This document shows, one piece after another, positions 21,886 to 34,458 of a DNA stretch of 64,000 bases. The stretch comes from Xestospongia muta (lineage: Eukaryota; Porifera; Demospongiae; Haplosclerida; Petrosiidae): assembly GCA_963693285.1 (NCBI GenBank), contig OY848921.1:6089229-6153228 (forward strand). The letters are read 5' to 3'. Numbering within the stretch: the first letter of the stretch is position 1; each line of letters opens with the position of its first letter. The notes beneath the pieces are model-generated. The model saw only the letters and a program-made list of their open reading frames with translations. It had not been told where the DNA came from and did no database searches. A program made the translations under genes and the position numbers.

Positions 21886-24800
21886 TTTGAACAGGACAGC
21901 AGTTTACACTACATTAACTATAAAATGATAATTATAAAAAATTGGAAATGTATAATACATATCAAAGCTACCACACAATACATATAGTGACAATAATAAT
22001 GGTGTCAATCTTACACATGATACACACTAAAGCCATTAACATGTATTATGTGTAAGGTTGACACCATCAATTATTGTCACTATATGTATTGTGTGGTAGC
22101 TTTGATATGTATTATACAATATATGGTACTGTATGTAGGAAATATATGGTAGTAGCTTTTCTGTGTCATTGTGTCTAAGAACTGTGACTATGGGATTCAT
22201 AATAGGAATCTGTACACACTACATTTGTGCTCATTTATAGAAAATGGAAGTACACAAACCCATAGTAATCAGTTATCAAAGTAGTTATTCCTGTCACTAT
22301 TATTATGTATTCTGTGGTAGTTTTTCTTTGTCATGGTGTGTAACAACTGACACTATGGAAATTATAATAGGAAATCTGTACACATTACATAATTGGAAGT
22401 ACACAAGCACATAGTAATTAGCAATGAAGAACACTATAGCTAGCTTTAATGTGTATTATGTATAAGAGGTGTCACTATTAATTCCTCTGTCACTATATCA
22501 ATTCTGTGATAGCTATATATGTATTACAATGTAAGGGTTGTCACAATACTTTGTGTCAGCTTTCCAATGTCATTGTGCTCTTTTTGGGGAATGGAAGTAT
22601 ACAAACTGTGCAGTTCTAGAGTAATTAGTATTAATTATAAACTATATATTGTTATATATTAAAAAAAATCAATCTCTTTAACAGTGTAGACATGGCTGGC
22701 AATTTTCTAGAAAGACTTATAAATGATGTATGATACTGTTACATCCAAATGCAATTATTATATGTAATATATATTATATCATGGCTTTGAGGTGTATAGC
22801 AGCAATATCAGATCTTTATCACTCCAAGACAAAACCAAGAATTGATATCAATTGGTGAAGGTCTAATATTTGTAGCTCTACATCAATTCATCTAACACCT
22901 TGAAATTAATAAGTAAAACCGTAAATTGCTAGTCACACTACTTACATCCTTTGGTTGGCAAAGGTACTAAAGATACTAAAATTTTGCCCACCCCCCCGAA
23001 AAAAAACCGCTATACGGTAGTATTAGAGTTATACTTACAGCTGTAAGAGTTTAAAGAATGAAAAGACTGTGAAAAGTCTATCTGCAGTCACTGGAATGGA
23101 CTACTGGTACTGGACTAGTCTCGTACCCAGATCTACGACGAGGGACGATAGGAAAAAATAGGTCTGGTCAATCGAGTTGATGTTTCTGCACTAAGTCAGG
23201 AATGTGTTGTTGTTGTTGGTAGAGTAAACGGTTAATTATCAGTCGCGCCCAATTCCCGTACATCTGTGTGTAGCAACAATATTTCATTGTGACATTAGAC
23301 AACATACTTAGATGAACAAAACTTTTAACCAATAGAACAAAAACATTGACAATATTACTAATAAAAGATATAGATGGGACAATTCTATGAAAAGGCAATA
23401 GTTCCAAAACACGAAAGGATCTGTTAAACCACCTTAAAGAGATTAAATTGATCCACCTATAGGACTGTTGTGTTCACCTGCTCCTATTGATTTGCCCTTT
23501 ATTCACTATGAAGTAATAAAGTGCAACAAAAGGAAAAAAGAGGGCTATTATATCTCAACATATAACATACGCAATCATTGGCTGTCACAGCAATCAGTGA
23601 CCACTAGCAAAAAGAAATGGTACTTCAACCTCCAGCAACAACTATTCTTTCAAAATATCTTGATCAAAGTCAATCATCTGTGATGTATCCTGATGTTATA
23701 GCTAAATCATCAGCTAGAGTCATAACAAGTGAATAATGCTGCCATTAGATTAATGAGAAACATTGTAAAAAAGTGAAGATGAAACAAAAAGAGAGAGTTT
23801 CTTCTACTAGAATTAGACATACAGGTGTTAGAAATTATAAAAATCCATTAATTTTAGGTGTAAGTACTAGAAGTACAAAATGTACTGATGTTAGTGGTGA
23901 AGATGACCCTAATAAAGGTGATTGATGTTTGTTCTAAATTAAATTAATTTTATTGTATATTAAATAGGAGTTTCTTGTATTACTAGTACTGGTAATAGAG
24001 TTCAAGATAATCCTGATAAAGGCGATTATAAAATATAAAATGTACTCGTTTTATTGTTACTCAATAGGAACTTCTTGCATAGAAGTACTGAATGTACTGG
24101 TGTTAGAGTTGAGGATGATGTTGAGAAAGGTAATGTATATTATTGTTAATTTTTGTTAGTTTGAGAACTATAGCAGTCAAAACTAACACTAATGAGATGA
24201 GCTGTATTGATAGAAAATTTCAGCGTCCCTGAGCCTTAAAGTGGATGGAATATAAAGTATGGTTCTGTACAAAATGAAGTATTGTGTGCTTTGTTGTCAT
24301 GAAAGTAGATTGGCAGGTCATTGCAGCAGTCCTATATATGGATCAACTTAATCTCTTCGTGTTTATTTAACAGATCCTGTCCGTGTTTTTGAACTAGTTA
24401 TAATATTCGTTTATAGAATTGTCCAATCTGTAATTATCAGCATTTCTTTTAAAGTATGTTATAGTTGTGAAGCATTAAGAAGGTCACTCTGTGCAACACA
24501 CAGCATCCATGAAATGGGTGTGACCGATATGGACTCTTTACTCTATGCATTTTTTGTCTACTTTGCCAAATTGTTCACTGGTAAAAAGTGAATGATTATC
24601 TTAATATTTAAGTTTTTATATTATACTTATACATTCAGTGGATGAATTATAATTTTGAAATTAGTTATTGAATGAGTGAATTGAGTCTAATAAATGTTTT
24701 ACTCTATCTAAAAGTTTTGACAATATTGCATAATTTGTTTGTTTGATTCTCAAGTGACTTCATAGCACATTATGGTTATCAAGATCAGGTGAACCAGTGT

Positions 24801-25673
24801 ATGAGAGCCATCAATTAATTGTGTGTGTGTTCCCCACTCTTCCACAATTGTCATAATTGTGTTCAGTATGAGTACAGCCGAACCAGAGGGTGTGGCATTG
24901 TATAAAATATCAACTTAAGTGTTAACATCACATTTGTTGTGAACTTATGTGTACAAGTACTTATGTACAAGTAATTAAGTGTCTACTTCCTGCACGGACA
25001 GAAGCCACACTTCAATGTAAATTAATAAGTCTAAGTACCAACTCAGTCGTTCAGCCACTGTACCAGAAGTCAATATAAATTGTGTATAATGCTATTTCAA
25101 AGCAAAAATTATTGAACTACGTGCGTGGGTGGGCTAGTTTTTGTTATATATCTTCGAACTTGTTCACGTGTGCAATTAGTGGAGTGACGTTTCGATGACT
25201 TAGCTGAGGTAGCCAAGTAACTCAGCTACGTCATCTGTTCGTTCTGTTGGAGTTGCTCGTACGCCGAGCGAGTTATTCAATTCAAAAGGTACAGCCCATC
25301 ATTATAGTCCTAGCAATACAATTTCTTAGCCTCACTTTCTTTATGAAGCTATAGCTGTAATAATAATACACAATGTAGCAGATATTATGTCTTTTTCTTT
25401 TGCAGTAGTATTGTAACTGTCCAGCACTTTACTTATAAGATACAACTAATTTAAAATAACCAGAAATAACGAGTTACTTTTTACCTGCTTAATTGCCTTG
25501 AACAGATAATTTCATCATTCTGTTGTCTTTAAAATGTATTAGTGTTTGTTATTGGTTATAAATTCTGTCACAGAATGGAATAAATATGGCTGGAACCAAA
25601 CTAATACTAAACTAAATCTTTTGTATACAAATTGGCATCTAGGAGGTGCTAAATCCTAATATTAACAGTCGGC
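21886..25673. other. 5' flank block of RTK copy B
   Basis: A paralogue of the flank upstream of A, starting near 21,960 and colinear up to about 25,570. Small indels separate the two, for example a 40-45 bp C/A-rich insertion at about 22,985-23,025 that A lacks. It contains a copy of the foldback element (listed separately) and the conserved CRE-like hairpin at about 25,195-25,240. No exon was recognised. Confidence 0.6.
23190..24560. mobile_element. Foldback-like element, copy upstream of B
   Basis: The left arm is near 23,366-23,480 and the right arm near 24,300-24,430, inverted relative to each other and orthologous to the element at 16,140-17,635. The interior is shorter, with deletions in the GAGTTTCTTCTACTAG units at 23,797-24,130. 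It was evidently present before the A/B duplication, since its position in the block is the same. Confidence 0.55.
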
Positions 25674-25855
25674 CTATCCTAACTTATCATTGATAGCTCT
25701 TAAAAATAATGGCAACACCAGCATCTACAGCTCCAGTGGAAAGAGCATTTTCATATAGTGGTGAAGCCACAAAGGGAAAATGAAACCGATTATCTCTTTC
25801 AAACCTGGAAAAAGAAGTTTTTCTATGCAAAAATAGGCACTACCTTGATTCTTAA
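25674..25855 (+). mobile_element. hAT transposase C-terminal (dimerisation) relic
   Basis: The translation gives YPNLSLIALK, then after a one-base shift MATPASTAPVERAFSYSGE, then NRLSLSNLEKEVFLCKN. This is the hallmark hAT C-terminal block (PAxxAPxERxFS followed by RxxLxxxNxExxVFL). A TGA at 25,781-25,783 and the frameshift make it dead. It lies in a segment of about 620 bp (25,575-26,190) that replaces a different 105-bp sequence (18,891-18,995) in the copy A block. Confidence 0.75.
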
Positions 25856-25899
25856 CAAACAAAATGTTTGGTAACCACATGGTATTTGTCATACTAATT

Positions 25900-26190
25900 T
25901 TATTATGAGTTTTGCATAAGTATATACTAAACTAAACTGACTTTAGTGAATACTGAACTAATACTAAACTATAAAATGCTTTGAGGTGCATGTACTAAAA
26001 CTAATATTAAACTAAAATACTTGATGAGAACTAATACTAAATTGGTTTCCTCTGTATAACAAGAACTGGAACTAGTACTAAACTAAAAGAAATTTTACAT
26101 GAAGTACTAGAATCAATACTGAACTATATAAACACATTCTACTGGAATTAATGCTAAACTAAATAAATAATGCTATACTAGAACAACACT
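25900..26190. repeat. ACTAATACTAAACTAAA simple repeat
   Basis: The unit AACTAATACTAAACTAAA and variants recur through this interval, directly downstream of the hAT relic. It may be the internal or terminal filler of the same decayed insertion, since the shared flank (TTTATACATAAGATAC) resumes at about 26,193. Confidence 0.6.
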
Positions 26191-26434
26191 ACTTTTTATA
26201 CATAAGATACTTCTATAAATGGACTATATACACTGATAATATAAATTATGAGGTAGAATTAAGAAAGTATGGCTAACAAATTTAAAGACTTCCTGTTGAT
26301 TAAGTAGTAGATGGAAACATGGCTGAATGACAACACCCATAGCTAATTACATCACATATCAAGTTATTGCAAAAGTTTAAAAATGCTCAAAATTTCTTAA
26401 AATGAGTGATTAATATAAGTCGAGATTATTAAGC

Positions 26435-26851
26435 TACGTACAGTGAAATCCATATATTCAGCTAGTGGTTTTATCATGTCTTCTATAGACTGAACTAAAT
26501 TAGAAAATGGTGGTCTCTCCTCTGGATGGATTACTTTTCCAACAGAACATCATTAATTTGTAGGTGAAAGCAATCATAATAATTATAATGCTAAAATTAA
26601 TATTTGGTTTGTTACATTTCCTCTGAACATGCTGCATTATTTAGTCTACCTCCACTGTCCAGTAATTGAACCACACTCCAAGGATCTAGACCACGATAGG
26701 GAGTTTTACCAAGACTGAACACCTCCCAACATAACACACCATATGACCACTGTACAATTGGATAATAGTTAATAAAAATGTAATCTACTGACCACATCTG
26801 TCTTCTGATGTAGCTGAGGATGATGGAATATATGGTGTAGTATTTAATTTT
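26435..26851 (-). pseudogene. RTK copy C: C-lobe remnant joined to stalk fragment
   Basis: This contains the last kinase exon and the WSYGVLCWEVFSLGKTP exon plus only the final few codons of the exon before. At about 26,813 the sequence jumps to the Ser/Thr stalk of the ectodomain exon, so TM, juxtamembrane and most of the kinase are deleted. Further damage: the C-lobe exon lacks LIP codons, a 4-bp duplication shifts the frame in the last exon (AATCCATCCAGAG), and the last acceptor AG is gone. It terminates the left half of the array. Confidence 0.85.
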
Positions 26852-27342
26852 GGCAGATGGAGTCTAGTTATAGTTATAGTAGTTATAGAAGGGGTCTAGT
26901 TATAGTATAGCCAATTTATGTACACTGTAATACATATCTCATAATATATTAATTATTTCTTTTGTTAACAGGTTCTGCTGATGGTGACTTTTTTGGCAGT
27001 GAAAATATTATAATAAAGTATGGTCATATTGCTATAACTTACCCAAAGAATTCTGTTGTTTGAGAATCTTAGAAGGGCTTTAAAAAACTGCATTAGTAGA
27101 ATCAGAGAGAGGCCTCTTCACACCAACACATTAGTAGTCTTTGTAGAAGGCTGTGGTGGCCTTAAATGACTGCTAGTACATGTACTTGTACCTACATTGT
27201 AAAACAAGTTTGAAACTTTTCTGTAATTGATGTAATCTAAGTTAACTTACATTGTACATGTATAGTGCTCCCCCAAATGATTTCATTACAGTTTTGATAT
27301 TACCTTGATCACATTCATCTCTGAAGGATTAAAACTCCCACC
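26852..27342. other. Non-coding border region
   Basis: A short GTCTAGTTATAG repeat occurs at 26,870-26,900. No gene was recognised. Homology to the RTK array ends here. Confidence 0.4.
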
Positions 27343-27678
27343 TGTTTTAAAGAAAAGAGGTAGACAAACCTAAGGGCCATGACTGCATGACCATTGGACT
27401 ACTAGCTAAACAATCGAAAAGTTCCAAGAAACCTAAAAAGTATCAGTCGACAATGCTTGGAAACTTATTGAAGAAGTTATTAAAGGAAGAAAGACTGTGA
27501 TATTTGGCTATGCAAGATATGTCATCATGATCTTCATGGCAGTAAATCAGAGCAGTCAATCATTTGTGATTCGTGCCTTGAATGGTATCATTTTAGCTGT
27601 GCTGGAGAAATTACATCTCAAAAAATGACTTAATGGTTCTGTAGAAGTTGTTTTGCTGCTGCTATAAATGTTGACTAG
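27343..27678 (+). mobile_element. Decayed PHD-finger transposon-like ORF
   Basis: Basic region LKKRGRQ, then after a one-base shift KGHDCMTIGL and KKPKKYQ, then a PHD-type zinc finger in the frame of 27,496: CKIC, IICDSCLEWYHFSCAG, and WFCRSC. The C4-H-C3 ligands are all present. A TAA at 27,631 interrupts it, TAG at 27,676 ends it, and the upstream part is in another frame. RGR-PKGH-plus-PHD proteins are typical of repetitive transposon-derived families in cnidarians and sponges; the exact superfamily is not assigned. Confidence 0.55.
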
Positions 27679-27785
27679 ATATGTATGTAGACTATCAGTT
27701 CATTGATTTTTCTTTAAGTTTATTAAAGTGAACAAAGAGTTAATTATTAGTACCGTACCTAAGGAGGTATATCAGGTGCACCAAT

Positions 27786-27798
27786 GTTGCTAGGCAAC
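27786..27798. promoter_or_regulatory. Near-perfect RFX X-box
   Basis: GTTGCTAGGCAAC matches the RFX-factor X-box (two inverted GTTGCY half-sites), which in animals marks ciliary genes among others. No gene start was identified next to it, so function is unproven and a chance match is possible. Confidence 0.3.
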
Positions 27799-29318
27799 AA
27801 TCATTGGTTATTGGTAGGTTACCCACAGCGAAAAAGATAAACAACATACTGTTTAGATTACTTATGTACTACCAAATTTAAAGATGGAAACCACAGACTA
27901 ATGTATATGGTTGTACATCTAAACAAACATTTTGCATCTACTCCTTTAGAGGAAGAAAAAGATATGATGCATATATCCCTATGTTTTGATTGGTCAATCA
28001 TCAATTGATCATCCTTTTGTAATTAATTCAGTCTAGCAGGTGTATATAATTCAATTAGAGAAAGGCCTCAGCTGACCGCTATGTAAATCATCAGTTCCCG
28101 TAACAGTAATGATGGAATTATAGAATTTAATGGTACCTTTCCCAACCTACGGTGTCTTCACAAAAGGTCTGGCATACTATTTCATCATTTCCCTAAGGTT
28201 AAAATTATACCATATATTGACTATTGTTTAAGGTTAGTTTGAAACAAGATAAAATGGATATGCTACTCTTTCTCAATAAAAGTATAAACTAAAAATTCAA
28301 CAATCAATAAACGTATTAGAAGAAGCGTTGTCTTCAGGGTTACAACAGATCTGATTTTTACTAACAAACGTGCTCAAATCAAAATTAATTAACTAGTGTT
28401 AATAACAAAAATGATTAACGTGTCCTATACAGTATTAATGTAAAGTATTAAATCACTATTATTGAAACAAATCATGTTAGCATTTCTAACAACATAGCCA
28501 AATCTTATGTTTAAATAACACAATAAGTTAATTTATTGTTCTTGAGAAAAAAAATTGTAGCAAAAATCTGCTTTAACTTTGATTTAAAAGCAATTTTATT
28601 ACACAGGTAGTGCTGTTTGTAAACTCTCTAACTAAAACTATTTCTTTACAAAAATAATATAATCAACTAACCACAACTTTTAAACTCCTATACTGGCACT
28701 GGTGTTTGAACTTTGTGGGTCCATGTGCAAAATGTATTGTAAGACTATCTATATGCATGCATACATACAACTACTCCATTTTTCATGCTACTTTTGAAGA
28801 TTAAATAAATAAGCTTTAAAAATATGAACAGATTTATGATGATATAACACATTCTCATATCATAATAAATATATGAAAATGTAGAAAAGCCTAATTTATG
28901 AACCACGTATAATTAACACATGGACATTGTTGTGATTAATTGTAAGGATACTAAATTCTATTATACAATATATGAATATTGTAGAAACATAGAAAGTATT
29001 AAATGCATTTTACATAATTCAACAGAAGACTAAAGCACATTCTAGTGATTAATTCCTCCTTCACACTTGAAGACTAACATTATGAATACTTATTGAAAGT
29101 TGTGGAAAGGAATTTGCTGAATGCTGCATTATAATTATCATGATGAAGAGACATATAAAATAACTAGGTTCTATAATGGTCTAATAAATGTAACATAGTA
29201 AGTTGAAACATGCTAGTTAGATTGTCTGATGAAGTAGAAGACACATTTCCTTTGGCCATTTTCTCATATAGCTATGGTAAAACACTGTAGCATGGTTTAT
29301 TAGCAAGGCTACTGAAAG
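27799..29318. other. Intergenic, AT-rich, nothing recognised
   Basis: I see no exon, tandem repeat or RNA gene here. It consists of AT-rich single-copy-looking sequence. Confidence 0.4.
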
Positions 29319-29678
29319 TCAGCCTAGAAAACTGTAAGAAAGTAAATGGTAACAGACTTTGTCCTTGTCAAAATATATCTCTTTTATACAACGTTTTGAT
29401 GATGGTAAAGTTAATGGAAAAACATAGCAACTGAAAAAACTGATATAATTTAATAATAGATAACAAAGGCTTATATACATACATGTAGCCGTGAATTTTT
29501 TGAAAGTAACTACTTCTGTCCAAAATGTTTCGTATAATTTCAGAGTGTTCATACCGTGCAAGCTATTTCTGTTGGATTTGGGTGAAGTAAATCTCCACAT
29601 TGTTATGTCTTACATGATAAGTAACATATCTTCTTCAATTGTTTTAGAATCTTTGTTATCGGTACTAGACAGACTCAT
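29319..29678 (-). CDS. Possible small multi-exon gene or terminal exons (unidentified)
   Basis: Reading from ATG at 29,676-29,678, the frame MSLSSTDNKDSKTIEEDMLL can be joined across a 45-nt GT-AG intron to NSLHGMNTLKLYETFWTEVV, and across a further intron of about 48 nt to PLTLPSSKRCIKEIYFDKDK. It stops at TGA 29,319-29,321, with an AATAAA (minus strand) at 29,296-29,301. The residues look protein-like but I recognise no family. It could be the 3' end of the decayed gene just upstream (30.1-30.9 kb), in which case it is also a relic. Confidence 0.3.
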
Positions 29679-30122
29679 TTTCTTTATGGTATGGCTTTTG
29701 TCTACATAAAAACGAACAATAAATGTAATGAACTAACTATATTGTAATGACAAGGTTTAAATCTCTATGAGGGCCTGAAAAAGGTTCTGGAATAAAATAT
29801 TAGACTCTGTCTACAAATTTTATTCACTAAAGCATAAGAGGAATTTATAGGCTTGCAAACGAGGGAGGGGATACAAGTCCAACTGGAAAGCTCCACAGCA
29901 GCTCTGATATATGGCAGTTTTAAGTATTTGACAATTATGAATCCAATTAACTACCCAGATATAATTATTTAGTCAAAAATAATCTCGTACACCAGGCAAG
30001 GTAATCATAACATTACTACTCTATATCCTACTGCAAGTAAATTTAATATAAAATATTAGTGTGTATTGTAGACTATAACTTGTCCTCATAATCTTGTACA
30101 TGTATTCCTAATTTAAATTTAC

Positions 30123-30918
30123 CTTTAAAATAAGCATTAACTAGAGGTCTCAAGTCAATGTCCATATTTAGCAACAACAAGTCAGATATCATGACTGCTT
30201 CTTATCAATTATATGAGCACAGTGCTCTAAATAAGCAATTCGTTTGACGAAATCAGAGGACCTGGACATAAATGTATATCACAAACAGCACTGATAAGTT
30301 TGTTACCTTCAGAAAACTTATTATACATTGTACCATAAACATCTTGAGCAGTTACTTCATATAAAGAATCTGTTAGTGTGATGATCTCAATAGGAATAAC
30401 AAGTTTTTAAACCACATACATCTAGGGATGACTTGTGCTCTTTAAAATTTCACTAATCATAACAAAGAAGAAATGTATTAAATGTATTATGAAAGAATGT
30501 ATCATTATATTATTATTACTAATCTATTATACAAGGAAAAGTTATTGTACCTTTTACTGATGTAGTCAAAATTTACTGCACTACTGCATAACTCATCACC
30601 ACCAGCTTTGAGACATAACCTCATTTGGTAAAATGTTATAGAAAATACAAGTGCTATATTACATTTATACATATAATATATATATACTCCATTCAGGTAG
30701 AATATGACATTTGACTCAATATATTTTTATCTAAAAACATGTTAGTGAGAAATGGTTTTAATTATTTAACATACTTTGAAATAGTGTTAAAAATATCCAA
30801 AGCTCAGGCAATATCTAAAATAATTTGTCTTTCAGTAAGGTTTGTCTCATAAATACATAACATATCATTAACAAGCATTTGGACATGCATTCTCCAATTA
30901 TAACAGAAGCTATACAAA
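30123..30918 (-). pseudogene. Decayed multi-exon gene, unidentified helical protein
   Basis: Coding-like blocks occur in order on the minus strand. Block 30,918-30,771 contains MHVQMLVNDMLCIYETNLTE and a TGA before ALDIFNTISK. Block 30,653-30,551 contains FYQMRLCLKAGGDELC. Block 30,385-30,123 contains IITLTDSLYEVTAQDVYG, SDFVKRIAYLEHCAHIIDKK and LLLLNMDIDLRPLVNAYFK, in three frames. Plausible GT/AG sites flank the blocks, but the phases do not join and at least two frameshifts and one stop are needed. The family is not recognised. Confidence 0.4.
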
Positions 30919-31220
30919 CTATTAAAAAAAGACAAAAAAAAAACAATTAAAAGAGGCTTTACTGTAATTGTAAAAAATCACTAAAGTTATGAGACTGGCC
31001 ACATATGGTATGTTATTGATGCAGCCTTTTGCTACAACACTTTCAAACTCTAAAATCTACTAATAATGTGCTACTATATCTATACAGTTCAAAAAAGAAT
31101 GAGCCGAGGATCAACAGTACTCTTAGTACATCATAGTTAGCACACCTATGATGCTCCAGACGACACCACGTGGAGGTGGTACTGTATTGCCGTCCCCCCA
31201 CCCTACCACCTCTCATTCTT

Positions 31221-31330
31221 TTTTAATGGCCTAATATGCTCAAAATATATTTTTAATGACCTAATATGCTCAAAATATATTTTTAATGACCTAGTATGCT
31301 CAAATATTTTTAATGACCTATCATGCTTAA
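31221..31330. repeat. 30-bp tandem repeat
   Basis: AATGACCTAATATGCTCAAA units start at about 31,225, 31,255, 31,285 and 31,312 (period 30, 30, 27). Confidence 0.8.
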
Positions 31331-31629
31331 CTCATACAAACACAAATAAAACTGACCTTACCATACCCTTATAAAGGACAATTTTATGAAGACACACAAA
31401 TTGAATACGGTAGTACTGTAATACACAAGATGACAAGAAGTTTCCTACAAATAATACAGTGAATAGGTTAGAGAATGCAAAAGTGTAGAAGGGTTTGATT
31501 ATACAATAGAGAATAAAAGATGGGATATTGCAAGTTAAGAACCGAGTAATCATACATCAATGCATTTTAGACAAGTGGAGAAAATTGCATTTTATGATAT
31601 TATCTCATAAAGAGGTTTAAAATATACAG

Positions 31630-34310
31630 AAAAGGCACAGTAGAGAGAACTGTTACATTAGGACATAGTAGACATGACAGATACATTAGGCATAGTAGAG
31701 AGAATAGTAAGGACACAGTAGATAGGACAGTACATTATGACACAGTAGACAGGACAGTTACTTTAGGACACAGTACATGGGACAATTGTATTAGAACACA
31801 GTAGTTGAGAGAATTACGTTATGACACCGTACCTGACACTGTTAGATTAGGACACAGTAGACAAGTGAGTTACATTATGACACATCAATGGGAGAATTAT
31901 ATCAGGCTACAGGATACAGAACAATAACAATAGAACACAGTAGATGGAAGAATTATATTAGGACACAGTAGATGGCACATTTATATTAGAACACAGTAGT
32001 TGAGACAATTACGTTATGACACAGTAGCTGAGACTGTTAAATTAGGACACAGTAGACAAGTGAGTTATTTTATGACACATCAATGGGAGAATTATATCAG
32101 GTTACAGGATACAGAACAATAACAATAGGACACAGTTAATGGAAGAATTATTTTAGAACACAGTAGATGGGACAATTGTATTAGAACACAGTCGTTGAGA
32201 CAATTACGTTATGACACAGTAGCTGAGATTGTTAGATTAGGACACAGTAGAAAAGTGAGTTACATTATGACACATCAATGGGAGAATTATATTAAGTTAT
32301 AGGATACAGAACAATACAATAGGACACAGTAGATGGAAGAATTATATCAGAACACAGTAGTTGAGACAATTATGTTATGACACAGTAGCTGAGACAGTTA
32401 GATTAGGACACAGTAGACAAGTGAGTTACATTATGACACATCAATGGGAGAATTATATCAGATTATAGAATACAGAACAATTGCAATAGGACACAGTAGA
32501 TGGAAGAATTATATTAGGACACAGTAGATGGCACATTTATATTAGAACACAGTAGTTGAGACAATTACGTTATGACACAGTAGCTGAGACTTTTAAATTA
32601 GGACACAGTAGACAAGTGAGTTACATTATGACACATCAATGGGAGAATTATATCAGGTTACAGGATACAGAACAATAACAATAGGACACAGTTAATGGAA
32701 GAATTATTTTAGGACACAGTAGATGGGACAATTGTATTAGAACACAGTCGTTGAGACAATTACGTTATGACACAGTAGCTGAGATTGTTAGATTAGGACA
32801 CAGTAGAAAAGTGAGTTATATTATGACACATCAATGGGAGAATTATATCAGGTTACAGAATACAGAACAATAACAATAGGACACAGTTAATGCAAGAATT
32901 ATTTTAGGACACAGTAGATGGGACAAAAAATATTAGAACACAGTAGTTGAGACAATTACGTTATGACACAGTAACTGAGAAAGTTAGATTAGGACACAGT
33001 AGACAAGTGAGTTAGATTATGACACATCAATGGGAGAATTATATCAGATTACAGAATACAGAACAATTCCAATAGGACACAGTAGATGGAAGAATTATAT
33101 TAGGACACAGTAGATGGCACATTTATATTAGAACACAGTAGTTGAGACAATTACGTTATGACACAGTAGCTGAGACTGTTATATTAGGACACAGTAGACA
33201 AGTGAGTTATATGATGACACATCAATGGGAGAATTATATCAGGTTACAGAATACAAAACAATTACAATAGGACACAGTAGATGGAAGAATTATTTTAGGA
33301 CACAGTACATGGGAGAATTGTATTAGAACACAGTCGTTGAGACAATTATGTTTTGACACAGTAGCTGAGACTGTTAGATTAGGACACAGTAGACAAGTGA
33401 GTTATTTTATGACACATCAATGGGAGAATTATATCAGGTTACAGGATACAGAACAATAACAATAGGACACAGTTAATGGAAGAATTATTTTAGGACACAG
33501 TACATGGGACAATTGTATTAGGACACAGTAGTTGAGACAATTACGTTATGACACAGTAGCTGAGACTGTTAGATTAGGACACAGTAGACAAGTGAGTTAT
33601 ATTATGACACGTCAATGAGAGAATTATATCAGGTTACAGAATACAGAACAATTACAATAGGACACAGTAGATGGAAGAATTTTTTTAGGACACAGTACAT
33701 GGGAGAATTGTATTAGAACCCAGTCGTTGAAACAATTACGTTATAACACAGTAGCTGAGACTGTTAGATTAGGACACAGTAGACAAGTGAGTTATATTAT
33801 GACACATCAATGAGAGAATTGTATCAGGTTACAGGATACAGAACAATTACAATATATAGGACACAGTAGATGGAAGAATTATATTAGGACACAGTATATG
33901 GGACAATTGTATTAGGACACATTAGTTTAGACAATTACGTTATGACACAGTAGCTGAGACTGTTAGATTAGGACACAGTAGACAAGTGAGTTACATTATG
34001 ACATATCAATGGGAGAATTATATCAGGTTACAGGATACAGAACAATTATAATAGGACACAGTAGATGGGAGAATTATATTAGGTAGGACACAGTAGATGG
34101 GACAATCTATTAGAACACAGTAATTGAGACAATATGTTATGACAGAGTAGATGGCACAGTTACAATAGGACACAGTAGACAGGTGAATTACATTATGACA
34201 CATCAATAGGAGAATTATATGAGGTTACAGGATACAGAACAATTACAATAGGACACTGTAGACAGGTGAGTTACATTATGACACAGTAGATGAGATAACT
34301 GTAGGCATCA
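31630..34310. repeat. Minisatellite array: 195-bp higher-order repeat of ~28-bp units
   Basis: GACACATCAATGGGAGAATT recurs at 31879, 32074, 32269, 32435, 32630, 32825, 33021, 33216, 33411, 33606, 33801, 34000 and 34197. The period is 195 bp almost throughout, except for one 166-bp unit missing a single 29-bp subunit. The 195-bp unit comprises subunits of 27-29 bp built on GGACACAGTAGATGGGACAA plus one 54-bp fused subunit. Ends are less regular. Confidence 0.9.
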
Positions 34311-34458
34311 GACTGGCTCTAATCTAATAATTTAAAACAAAATATTAGCTAGGTACTCTTGTACATTTTATATAGAGGATGCTATTAGGTTATTGATTAG
34401 TGAACTTTTGCTCACTGAGTGATCTCTAAAGGCCTGGTTCTATTAGTACATGCACCAG

